From Bacillota bacterium (lineage in GTDB: Bacteria; Bacillota; Dethiobacteria; Dethiobacterales; Dethiobacteraceae): a DNA stretch of 63,605 bases. The notes under the pieces were generated by a model. That model was not told where the DNA came from, ran no database searches, and saw only the letters and a program-made list of their open reading frames with translations. This document shows positions 23,972 to 31,949 of this stretch, one piece after another. The position numbers and the translations under genes were made by a program. Each line of letters starts with the position of its first letter. Position 1 is the first letter of the stretch. Where the stretch lies: NCBI GenBank assembly GCA_012521345.1, contig JAAYMN010000069.1:1-63605 (forward strand). Direction: 5' to 3'.

Positions 23972-25249
23972 GTGGAGAAAATTAAAGTCCTTGTCGTCGA
24001 TGACGTGCCGCAGACAAGAAAAGACATTATCCGCCTGTTATACTTCGAGGAAGACATGCAGGTTGTGGGGGAAGCAGGCGACGGGAAGGAAGCATTGCAG
24101 AAGATTGCGGAACTGGCACCCGATGTTGTCCTGATGGATATCAATATGCCGGTGATGGACGGCATTACCGCTGCGGAAAAAGTTTCCCTGCTTTATCCCC
24201 GCACCGCGGTAATTATTGTTTCCATCCAAGGGGAGACGGAATACCTGAAAAAAGCCATGGTGGCGGGGGCGCGCGATTACCTGGTCAAGCCCCTCTCCAG
24301 TGAGGAAATGGCGATAACCATCCGGTCTGTCCACCGGCAGAAAATGCTGCAGAACAGCAGGGAAAAGCAGGACCTTTTTACGGAAGACCTGTCTTTTGCC
24401 GGCGTAAAAAACGGCGGTCAGGCTCCGGGAGACGGCGGCACCAAAGTGCAGGAAGCAAAGCAACCGGGACAAATCCTGGTGATTTTCTCCGGCAAAGGCG
24501 GCGTGGGCAAAACTACTGTGGCCACCAACCTGGCTGTAGTACTGGCCCAGCAGGAAAAGAAAAAAGTGGCCCTGCTTGATTTCGACCTGCAATTTGGCGA
24601 TATTTCCGTCCTGCTGAATCTAAACGACGGCGGCAATATCAGTGAACTTGTGCGGCAGGCGGATCCTATCACGCCGGAGGCGCTTGACGGTTATCTGATC
24701 CGCCACATCACGGGCATTGACATTTTGCCGGCGCCGCTCTTTCCCCAGGACGCCGAATATGTTTCTCCGGCGCACACGGAGATAATCCTTTCGCTTTTGC
24801 GGCAGTCCTACGACTACCTTGTGGTGGATACACCGTCAGTATTTAATGATATCACCTTGCAGGCACTGGAAGCTGCAGACCAGATCCTGCTTTTGGTAAC
24901 ACGGGATATTGCCGCCATTAAAAATGCCAAAACCACCCTCAATATCCTGGAAAGCCTTGATCTGCGGGAAAAAGTCCGGATCGTCCTTAACCGCAGCGAT
25001 CAGGATCTGGGAGTGGATATTCCCGACCTGGAAAAAGGGCTGGAGATTACCGTGGCACACCAGATTGTCAGTGATGAAAAGGCGGTAATCTCTGCCATTA
25101 ATAAAGGAATCCCTGTTGTCATCAGCCAGGCTTCCGCAGAAATTGCCAGGTCGTTTCGCCGTCTGGGGGAGCGGACGGTCAACGGCCGGCGGCTCACCCT
25201 GGCCGACAAACAGGGGAAAAGCCTGATTACAAGGATTTTCAGCTTATAA
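23972..25249 (+). CDS. tadZ: TadZ/CpaE: receiver domain fused to MinD/ParA ATPase
   Basis: 425-aa localisation factor for Tad pilus assembly. Residues ~4-120 are a receiver domain with an apparently intact active site: VVDDVPQ acidic pair, phosphoacceptor D56 (VVLMDINMPVMDG), VSIQG and K-P in YLVKPL. A linker of ~40 residues precedes a MinD-like ATPase (FSGKGGVGKTTVATNLA, about 168-184; LLDFDLQFGDISVLL). In many CpaE proteins the receiver is degenerate; here it looks able to accept a phosphate. GTG 23972 follows GGGGGAAG. Confidence 0.9.
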   Translation: MEKIKVLVVDDVPQTRKDIIRLLYFEEDMQVVGEAGDGKEALQKIAELAPDVVLMDINMPVMDGITAAEKVSLLYPRTAVIIVSIQGETEYLKKAMVAGARDYLVKPLSSEEMAITIRSVHRQKMLQNSREKQDLFTEDLSFAGVKNGGQAPGDGGTKVQEAKQPGQILVIFSGKGGVGKTTVATNLAVVLAQQEKKKVALLDFDLQFGDISVLLNLNDGGNISELVRQADPITPEALDGYLIRHITGIDILPAPLFPQDAEYVSPAHTEIILSLLRQSYDYLVVDTPSVFNDITLQALEAADQILLLVTRDIAAIKNAKTTLNILESLDLREKVRIVLNRSDQDLGVDIPDLEKGLEITVAHQIVSDEKAVISAINKGIPVVISQASAEIARSFRRLGERTVNGRRLTLADKQGKSLITRIFSL

Positions 25250-25267
25250 AGGAGGCCGTCACAGGCA

Positions 25268-26635
25268 ATGTCCCTGCTGGAACGTTTGGAGCGCGTCAAA
25301 CGACAGGAAAACCCGGGAAGTAAACCCGTTCTGGCCGCCGTGGAAAAAAAGCCTGAACCGGCGGCAAAAAATGACCCATATTCCAAGCTGAAAATAAAAA
25401 TACACCAGCAAATGATTGAAAAACTCGGCTCCCAGACGGAGGGGGAGTCGGAAGAACCGCTGCAGGTCCGCCTGGAAAAAATGGTGGCAGAGGCTATTGA
25501 CCGCGAGGTTAGCTTTATTCCCAAAGGGGAAAAGCAACACATTATCGCAGAGATTGTCGACGAAGCCGTCGGTTTCGGCCCCATACACCCCCTGCTGAAA
25601 GATGATACTGTCACGGAAATAATGGTAAACGGGCCGCGTCAAGTCTATATTGAGCGCAATGGGAAACTGGAGCTAACGGATGTCACATTCCGCGATGACG
25701 AACATGTGATGCACATTATTGAAAAAATTGTAGCACCCATTGGACGCCGCATTGACGAAAGCTCGCCCATGGTTGATGCAAGGCTGCCGGACGGTTCCCG
25801 GGTTAATGCGGTGATCCCTCCCATTTCGCTGGTGGGGCCCGCCATTACTATCCGCAAGTTTTCCAGGGAGCCATATACCATCGACGACCTGCTTAATTTT
25901 GAAACCTTGAACCTGGAGATGGCCGCCTTCCTAGAGGCTGCAGTCAAGGCGCGGCTTAACATTGTAGTTTCCGGAGGCACCGGTTCCGGTAAAACAACCA
26001 CTCTGAATGTCCTGTCATCCTTTATCCCACACCACGAGCGCATTGTCACCATTGAAGATGCAGCCGAGCTACAGCTGTGCCAGGAGCATGTCGTGTCGCT
26101 GGAGACAAGGCCCAGCAATACGGAAGGAAAAGGCGCGGTAACAATCCGCGACCTGGTGCGCAATGCCTTGCGGATGCGCCCGGACAGGATTGTGGTGGGC
26201 GAGGTGCGCAGCGGCGAAGCCCTCGATATGCTGCAGGCCATGAACACGGGCCATGACGGCTCACTGACCACCGGGCACGCCAATTCTCCGCGGGATATGC
26301 TTTCTCGCCTGGAAACCATGGTGCTGATGGCCGGAATGGATCTGCCTGTCCGCGCCATCCGTGAGCAGATTGCTTCCGCCGTTGATTTGATTATTCACCA
26401 GAGCCGCCTGCGCGACGGCAGCCGCAAAATTACCCATATAACTGAAGTACAGGGGATGGAAGGAGACGTAATCGTTCTGCAGGACCTTTTTGTGTTCGAA
26501 CAGACAGGAATCAGCGAGGATGGCAGGTGCAAGGGCTTTTTCCGTTCTACCGGCATTCGCCCCAAGTTTGTGCATAAACTTGAAGCTGCCGGCATCAACC
26601 TGCCTGCAGTTATGTTTACTTCCACACACTTCTGA
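25268..26635 (+). CDS. tadA: Tad pilus motor ATPase TadA/CpaF
   Basis: 455-aa hexameric secretion ATPase that drives pilus assembly. N-terminal helical part (about 1-130), then the type II/IV secretion core: ITEIMVNGPRQVYIERNGK, Walker A GGTGSGKTTTLN (about 237-248), the Asp box IVTIEDAAELQL and the His-containing TGHDGSLTTGHANSPRDML. Strong TadA signature. Start ATG 25268, 18 bases after tadZ. GGAGG is 12 bases away, a little long. Confidence 0.93.
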   Translation: MSLLERLERVKRQENPGSKPVLAAVEKKPEPAAKNDPYSKLKIKIHQQMIEKLGSQTEGESEEPLQVRLEKMVAEAIDREVSFIPKGEKQHIIAEIVDEAVGFGPIHPLLKDDTVTEIMVNGPRQVYIERNGKLELTDVTFRDDEHVMHIIEKIVAPIGRRIDESSPMVDARLPDGSRVNAVIPPISLVGPAITIRKFSREPYTIDDLLNFETLNLEMAAFLEAAVKARLNIVVSGGTGSGKTTTLNVLSSFIPHHERIVTIEDAAELQLCQEHVVSLETRPSNTEGKGAVTIRDLVRNALRMRPDRIVVGEVRSGEALDMLQAMNTGHDGSLTTGHANSPRDMLSRLETMVLMAGMDLPVRAIREQIASAVDLIIHQSRLRDGSRKITHITEVQGMEGDVIVLQDLFVFEQTGISEDGRCKGFFRSTGIRPKFVHKLEAAGINLPAVMFTSTHF

Positions 26636-26649
26636 CGGGAGGGGAAAGC

Positions 26650-27612
26650 ATGCCGCAGCTGCAGATTGCTTTTCTGGTCTTTCTTGCCGTTTTCCTGGCG
26701 GGGATTTCTTTTACCCGGCGGGCGGCGGCAGAAAAAAATGAAATTGCGGCCCGCATCCGCAAATACACCGCCACTTACGAAAGCCGGGAAGAAAGGCCGG
26801 ATAGCAAAAGGAAAAGAACGCTTTTGGCTGTCCTGGCAGCCGTTTGCGGGCTTTTTGTCCCCAAAAAGCTCCTGGCCGGCGTGGAAGCGGAACTGGTACA
26901 GGCGGACCTGCCGCTCAAAGCCGAAGAAATGATAGGACTGACTTTGGTTTTGTCTTTGGGGCCGGCACTGTTGGCAGTCGCGCTGCTGCAAAACCTGCCC
27001 CTTGCCGTGGTGCTGGCCGCCGGTGGGGCAATTCTCCCTCTCCTCTATCTGAAAAGAGCAAAAGCGCGCCGCCTGCAGCAATTTAACAACCAACTGGGCG
27101 ACGCTCTTATGATTATGGCCAATTCGCTGCGGGCCGGCTTTTCTTTTCTGCAGGCACTGGATACCTTGAGCCGTGAAATGACACCGCCCATTTCCCGTGA
27201 ATTCAGCCGGGCGCTGCGGGAAATGCGCCTGGGATGCCCCACGGAGGAAGCATTGCGCAATATGGCGGAGCGGGTCAAAAGCGATGATTTGGACCTGATT
27301 GTCACAGCCGTGATCATCCAGCGCCAAGTGGGAGGAAACCTGGCGGAGGTTTTGGACAATATAGCTTACACCATTGGCGAACGTGTCAGAATCAAGGGAG
27401 AAATCAAGACACTTACCGCCCAGGGAAGAATATCGGGTACCATTATTGCCCTGCTGCCTGTTTTTCTGGCAGCGGTACTGTCAGTACTCAATCCCGCTTA
27501 CCTTTCCGTCCTGTTTAGGCACCCGCTGGGGCTGCTTCTTGTCGGCGGGGCTGTCCTTTCCGAACTGATCGGCATCATGGCCATACGCAAAATCATCAAT
27601 GTTGAAATGTAG
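26650..27612 (+). CDS. tadB: Tad inner-membrane platform protein TadB
   Basis: 320-aa membrane protein with a type II secretion F-domain (LGDALMIMANSLRAGFSFLQAL near 155-175; LREMRLGCPTEEALRNMAERV). Hydrophobic segments at the N-terminus (about 4-22), mid-protein (two helices about 95-130) and C-terminus (two helices about 265-310). Paired with TadC as the platform that transfers motor force to pilin. ATG 26650 follows GGGAGGGG. Confidence 0.9.
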   Translation: MPQLQIAFLVFLAVFLAGISFTRRAAAEKNEIAARIRKYTATYESREERPDSKRKRTLLAVLAAVCGLFVPKKLLAGVEAELVQADLPLKAEEMIGLTLVLSLGPALLAVALLQNLPLAVVLAAGGAILPLLYLKRAKARRLQQFNNQLGDALMIMANSLRAGFSFLQALDTLSREMTPPISREFSRALREMRLGCPTEEALRNMAERVKSDDLDLIVTAVIIQRQVGGNLAEVLDNIAYTIGERVRIKGEIKTLTAQGRISGTIIALLPVFLAAVLSVLNPAYLSVLFRHPLGLLLVGGAVLSELIGIMAIRKIINVEM

Positions 27613-27623
27613 GAGGCGGAAAG

Positions 27624-28544
27624 ATGCAAATTGCCGTTTGCAGCCTTGTTTTTCTCACCGTGTACACCCTGGGAGCGGCTGTACGTGCCCGGCGCACACC
27701 TGCCAAGGTCGACCTGCAGGGCAGGCTGAAAAACATTCTTGACTATGATGAACCTGTAGATACCCGCCAGGCAGAATTAAGCAGGCCATTGTCCGAGCGC
27801 CTTCTGCGGCCGTTATTGGGTTTTGTTTCCAGCCTAGCGGTCCGCCTGCTGCCGGCTGAAATACTGCAGAAGCTGGAGCAGAAGGTCAAACAGGCCGGCG
27901 AAACACAAGGTCTGCGGGCGGTCGATTATTTGGGGCTGAAAATAATACTGGCGGCAGCCGTGCCGTTTTTGCTGCATCTTCTCTCCTCCGGGCCGTGGGA
28001 CACCAAAAAGATTATGCTCGCGGCAGCCGGAGCAGCCATTGGCTGGCTGCTGCCGAATGTGCATCTTGACAGCAAGATCCGTCAGCGCTGTGAAGAAATT
28101 GAGAAAACTTTTCCGGATATCATGGATTTGCTTTCCGTCAGCGTGGAAGCGGGCCTCGGCTTTGACGGTGCCATGGCCAAAGTGGTAGAAAAGGCAAAGG
28201 GTCCCGTAGCTTTGGAATTCCGCCGTGTCCTGCATGAAATAAAAATGGGCAAATCGCGGCGGGAAGCACTCAGGGACTTGGGTGAACGCTGCAGCGTGGA
28301 CGATGTCAAAGTTTTTGCCTCCACCATTATTCAGGCCGAACAGCTGGGTCTCAATATCGGCAATGCTTTGAAAAACCAGGCGGAGCAAATGCGCCGCCGG
28401 CGCAGGCAGCGGGTGGAGGAAAAGGCAATGAAAGTACCGGTAAAAATGTTAATCCCCCTGGTAATCTTTATTTTTCCCACCATTTTTATCGTTCTCCTGG
28501 GGCCCGCCCTGATCCAGATTTTAGAAAATTTTGTGGGGATTTGA
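27624..28544 (+). CDS. tadC: Tad inner-membrane platform protein TadC
   Basis: 306-aa partner of TadB with the same F-domain (FPDIMDLLSVSVEAGLGFDGAM; LHEIKMGKSRREALRDLGERC) and flanking hydrophobic helices. The end (VPVKMLIPLVIFIFPTIFIVLLGPALIQI) is the typical TadC C-terminus. ATG 27624 follows AGGAGGCGG, 11 bases after tadB. Confidence 0.9.
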   Translation: MQIAVCSLVFLTVYTLGAAVRARRTPAKVDLQGRLKNILDYDEPVDTRQAELSRPLSERLLRPLLGFVSSLAVRLLPAEILQKLEQKVKQAGETQGLRAVDYLGLKIILAAAVPFLLHLLSSGPWDTKKIMLAAAGAAIGWLLPNVHLDSKIRQRCEEIEKTFPDIMDLLSVSVEAGLGFDGAMAKVVEKAKGPVALEFRRVLHEIKMGKSRREALRDLGERCSVDDVKVFASTIIQAEQLGLNIGNALKNQAEQMRRRRRQRVEEKAMKVPVKMLIPLVIFIFPTIFIVLLGPALIQILENFVGI

Positions 28545-28547
28545 AGA

Positions 28548-28919
28548 ATGTTTGCTAGAAGTGGAAAAGAGGTTGTTTTTACCGGCAGGGCCAAGGCGGC
28601 ATTTACTTTCTGGCAGCGGTTCAAAGGCCTGATGTTGAAAAAAACTTTTCCGGAAGATTATGACGTCCTTGCCCTGGCGCCGTGCAAGGCAATACATACA
28701 TTTTTTATGCGTTTTACCATTGACGTGGTTTTCCTGAACAAGAACAAGGAAATTGTTGCGCTTTATCCGTCCCTTGCGCCATGGCGCGTGACCCCCCTGT
28801 GCCGGGAGGCGGAAACGGCCCTGGAATTTGCGGACGGCACAATCGCCAATTACCGCCTTGCCTGCGGTGATTTGCTGCAGTGGCAGGCAGAAGAGGAGGA
28901 AGGAGGAAAGAAATGCTGA
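28548..28919 (+). CDS. DUF192 family protein
   Basis: 123-aa protein with the DUF192 signature: FWQRFKGLMLKKTFPEDY at the start, APCKAIHTFFMRFTIDVVFLNKNKEIV in the centre and WRVTP ... ALEFADGTIANYRLACGDLL at the end. Normal DUF192 proteins are small periplasmic or cytoplasmic beta-barrels of unknown role. It lacks a signal peptide, begins 4 bases after tadC and overlaps the prepilin peptidase gene by 7 bases, so it is embedded in the pilus operon. Ribosome binding site weak. Confidence 0.85.
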   Translation: MFARSGKEVVFTGRAKAAFTFWQRFKGLMLKKTFPEDYDVLALAPCKAIHTFFMRFTIDVVFLNKNKEIVALYPSLAPWRVTPLCREAETALEFADGTIANYRLACGDLLQWQAEEEEGGKKC

Positions 28920-29464
28920 ACGTCCTGCTTTTTGCTTTTGTCCTTGTTTGCCTGTATACGGACCTGAAGACCAGGAAGATTTACAATAAAGCTGTCCTGG
29001 CCGGCTTTCTGGCGGCCTGGCTGTTTCACCTTGCCACGCAGGGGGTCTTGGCGGGCACTAAATTTGCTTTTTCCGGTTTTCTTACCGGTGCGGCACTGCT
29101 TTTTGTGCCGTATCTTTTGGGCGGGATGGGAGCCGGCGACGTAAAAATGCTGGGGGTGATCGGCGCTTTTGTCGGCAGCGAACAGGTGGTGCAGGTTATG
29201 CTGGCGGCCGCCCTGGCTGGAGGTGTCATCGCGCTGGCAACCATGCTGAAAGAAGGGGAATGCGGCAGGCGGCTGAAAAATCTGTTTTTATCCCTGTACT
29301 GTTTCTTTTTTACGCGCAGAAAGGAGCATCTGGAAGGGCTGGAGCAAAAGAAGCGGCCCGGAAAGACGCTGCCTTACGGTGTTGTCCTGGCAATCGGGGT
29401 GGTTATAATCTATCTTTTAAATTCTTTCAATTATACTTTTCCCGGTTTTTCCGCTCTGCCGTAA
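28913..29464 (+). CDS. tadV: Prepilin peptidase (TadV/CpaA, A24 family)
   Basis: 183-aa polytopic membrane aspartic protease that removes leaders from the Flp prepilins. The two catalytic aspartates are D17 (YTDLKTRKI) and D76 in the G-x-GD motif (GMGAGDVKML). No N-methylation domain, as expected for the TadV subfamily. ATG 28913 follows AGGAGGAAAG inside the end of the DUF192 gene (7-base overlap). Last gene of the Tad locus and followed by a bidirectional terminator. Genes for pseudopilins TadE/F/G are not here. Confidence 0.9.
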   Translation: MLNVLLFAFVLVCLYTDLKTRKIYNKAVLAGFLAAWLFHLATQGVLAGTKFAFSGFLTGAALLFVPYLLGGMGAGDVKMLGVIGAFVGSEQVVQVMLAAALAGGVIALATMLKEGECGRRLKNLFLSLYCFFFTRRKEHLEGLEQKKRPGKTLPYGVVLAIGVVIIYLLNSFNYTFPGFSALP

Positions 29465-29466
29465 AA

Positions 29467-29501
29467 AAAAAACGGCCTGCACCCGGTGGTCAGGTCGTTT
29501 T
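29467..29501. terminator. Bidirectional terminator between tadV and ychF
   Basis: Stem ACGGCCTG/CAGGTCGT (one G-T pair) with A-run before and T-run after. Confidence 0.75.
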
Positions 29502-29519
29502 ATTTGTTGCTGGAATTAA

Positions 29520-30572
29520 TCAGACGTTAAAGCGGAAAGTAATAATGTCCCCGTCCTGGACGGGATAGTCTTTGCCCTCCAGGCGGAGCTTGCCTTGCTC
29601 GCGGGCAGCTTTCAGGGAGCTCCCAAGCTCCACAAATTCCGAGAAGTTTATTACTTCCGCCCGGATAAAACCGCGTTCCATGTCCGAGTGAATTTTCCCT
29701 GCCGCTTTTTTGGCAGGTGTATTATTTTTGATTGTCCACGCCCGCACCTCATCTTTGCCAACGGTGAAAAAGGAAATCAGGTCAAGGAGCCTGTAGGCGG
29801 CGGCGGCCAGGCGGGCGATGCCGGACTCTTTCAGGCCGTAGGCGGCCATGAATTCCTGTTGTTCTTCCGGTGCCATCCGGCTGATTTCCTGTTCCAGGGT
29901 GCCGCAGAAGGTGAGCAGGGGATAGCCGGCTTCCCGGCAAAGTTTTGTTATTTCTTCCCGCCCGGGATAGCTTCCTTCCTGAAGCTGCGCTTCGTCCACG
30001 TTGACGGCCACCAGGACAGGGCGCAGGGAGAGAAAAGCGTAATTCCGCAGGACCGGCAGTTCATCCTCCTGCCAGCTTTCGCCGGCCAGCGGCTTCATGG
30101 CTTCCAGCAGTTCGCGGCACTTCTCCAGGAGGCGCGTTTCTTCCGGCGTGCGCTTTTTATCCTTGTTGCGGCTTAAATGCTTCTCCAACTGCACAAGGTC
30201 GGTCAGAATCATCTCTTCAAGAAAAGCGGAAAAAGCGGCGGCCGGCGTAGCTGGTTCTGCCGGCCAGGGAACGGAGGGATCCTGGTGTGCGCGGACGACT
30301 ACAGCCAGTGCATCCAGCGTTTTCAGGCGGCTTATCAGTTCGCCGCTCATTTCGCCGCCTGCTCCGAGAGCGGGGAAATCGGCAAATTCCACGGTGGCAA
30401 AAGTAGTCTTTTGGGGACGAAAAACTGCCGACAGGGTTTCCAGGCGTTTATCGGGTATTTTTGCCGCTCCCTGCGGGATGCCGCCTTTGCCGGTGGCGGC
30501 GGTTGCACCTGTGAGCAGCCGGAACAAAGTGGACTTGCCGGACATGGCCGGGCCAATAATACCGATTTTCAT
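29520..30572 (-). CDS. YchF/Obg-related GTPase with TGS domain
   Basis: 350-aa P-loop NTPase of the YchF/OLA1 type. P-loop GPAMSGKSTLFRLLTG (about 7-22; the usual YchF form is GLPNVGKST), a helical central domain (about 130-200) and a terminal TGS domain (EVRAWTIKNNTPAKKAAGKIHSDMERGF ... GDIITFRFNV). Family members bind ribosomes and often prefer ATP. The divergent P-loop and shortened N-terminal domain suggest a clade-specific paralogue rather than housekeeping YchF. ATG 30572 has GAGGTG upstream. Confidence 0.8.
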   Translation of the reverse strand: MKIGIIGPAMSGKSTLFRLLTGATAATGKGGIPQGAAKIPDKRLETLSAVFRPQKTTFATVEFADFPALGAGGEMSGELISRLKTLDALAVVVRAHQDPSVPWPAEPATPAAAFSAFLEEMILTDLVQLEKHLSRNKDKKRTPEETRLLEKCRELLEAMKPLAGESWQEDELPVLRNYAFLSLRPVLVAVNVDEAQLQEGSYPGREEITKLCREAGYPLLTFCGTLEQEISRMAPEEQQEFMAAYGLKESGIARLAAAAYRLLDLISFFTVGKDEVRAWTIKNNTPAKKAAGKIHSDMERGFIRAEVINFSEFVELGSSLKAAREQGKLRLEGKDYPVQDGDIITFRFNV

Positions 30573-30728
30573 GGGCTTGTTTCACCTCACTTACCAATCA
30601 TAGCGCAGTATTTTGCCGGCTGTCAATAAAGCAGCCGCCCGCGCTGCGTCGCGTCCGTTTCTTCTTTGCAAAGCGGAAAACAGCTCCCGCTTTCTGCACA
30701 CCGGAAAAACAAGCGGGAACACTCCGGA

Positions 30729-30757
30729 AAAAAACGGCAGGCAATCCTGCCGTTTTT
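30729..30757. terminator. Terminator after the leuB-like gene
   Basis: 12-bp stem AAAAACGGCAGG/CCTGCCGTTTTT with CAAT loop; works leftward. Confidence 0.85.
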
Positions 30758-30764
30758 AGTATTT

Positions 30765-31814
30765 TTAGATGGATTCCGCCACCATGTCGCCGACCTGGGA
30801 AGTGGTGTAGCCCATCTGACCCGCCGCCATGCTTTTTAAGCGTGTGCAAATCTGCATGACGGCTTTTTCTATCCGCGCGGCGGCTTTTTTCTCGCCCAGT
30901 ATATCAAGCATCATGGCGGCGGCACCGATAGCTGCCATGGGGTTGACTGCATTTTGTCCGGTATATTTCGGTGCGGAGCCGCCGATGGGTTCAAACATGG
31001 AAACCCCGTCAGGGTTGATATTGCCGCCGGCCGCAATACCCATGCCGCCCTGAATGATGGCGCCCAGATCGGTAATGATGTCGCCGAACATGTTTTCCGT
31101 CACAATCACATCAAACCATTCCGGGTTTTTCACCATCCACATGACGGTGGCGTCAACATGGGCATAGTCACGGGTAATATCAGGATATTCGGCGGCGCCC
31201 AGTTCATGAAAAACACGCTCCCATAAATCGAAGACATATGTAAGAACATTGGTTTTGCCGCAGAGAGTAACTTTTTTCTTTTTATTGCGCGCCCTGGCAT
31301 ACTCAAAAGCATAGCGCAGGCAGCGCTCAACGCCCATGCGGGTGCAGATGGATTCCTGCACGGCTATTTCATGGGGCGTCCCTTTACGCAGGATGCCGCC
31401 GGCCCCGGCGTACTGTCCTTCTGTATTTTCCCTTACGACCACGAAGTCAATATCTTCGGGCCCTTTGTCTTTCAGCGGCGTTTCCACGCCCGGATAGAGC
31501 TTGACGGGCCGCAGGTTGATGTATAAATCCAGTTCAAAACGCAGGCGCAACAGCAGCCCTTTTTCCAAAATGCCGGGTTTTACATCGGGGTGGCCAATGG
31601 CCCCCAGGTATATGGCGTCAAACTGGCGCAGTTCCGCCAATACGCTGTCCGGAAGCACTTCGCCTGTCCGCAGGTAGCGCTCCCCGCCCAGATCATAGTG
31701 GGTATAGTCAATTTTAAATCCTTCAGCAGCGCTGACAGCATCAAGAACCTTAAGTCCCTCCCGGATAACTTCCGGGCCTGTCCCGTCGCCAGGGATAACG
31801 GCAATGTTATACAT
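30765..31814 (-). CDS. leuB: 3-isopropylmalate dehydrogenase-type decarboxylating dehydrogenase
   Basis: 349-aa NAD-dependent beta-hydroxyacid dehydrogenase. Markers: [12 protein letters not shown] at the start, substrate loop [30 protein letters not shown], catalytic lysine KTNVLT and the aspartates of [11 protein letters not shown]; the adenine region [10 protein letters not shown] follows. The pattern is that of the actinobacterial-type LeuB, making it the third step of leucine synthesis, but a tartrate or isocitrate-like substrate cannot be excluded because no leuA, leuC or leuD is adjacent. ATG 31814 follows AAGGAGG. Confidence 0.8.
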   Translation of the reverse strand: MYNIAVIPGDGTGPEVIREGLKVLDAVSAAEGFKIDYTHYDLGGERYLRTGEVLPDSVLAELRQFDAIYLGAIGHPDVKPGILEKGLLLRLRFELDLYINLRPVKLYPGVETPLKDKGPEDIDFVVVRENTEGQYAGAGGILRKGTPHEIAVQESICTRMGVERCLRYAFEYARARNKKKKVTLCGKTNVLTYVFDLWERVFHELGAAEYPDITRDYAHVDATVMWMVKNPEWFDVIVTENMFGDIITDLGAIIQGGMGIAAGGNINPDGVSMFEPIGGSAPKYTGQNAVNPMAAIGAAAMMLDILGEKKAAARIEKAVMQICTRLKSMAAGQMGYTTSQVGDMVAESI

Positions 31815-31949
31815 GCTGAACCTCCTTGTAACTGTGCTGGAAAGTATGTTAATTATTTTACATTATCCTTCCGGAAAAGGGAAGGACCCGGGAAAGGATT
31901 TGAGACTTCGTGACGCGAAATCTTTCTTGCTGAAGAGGGAGGAAGGCTA

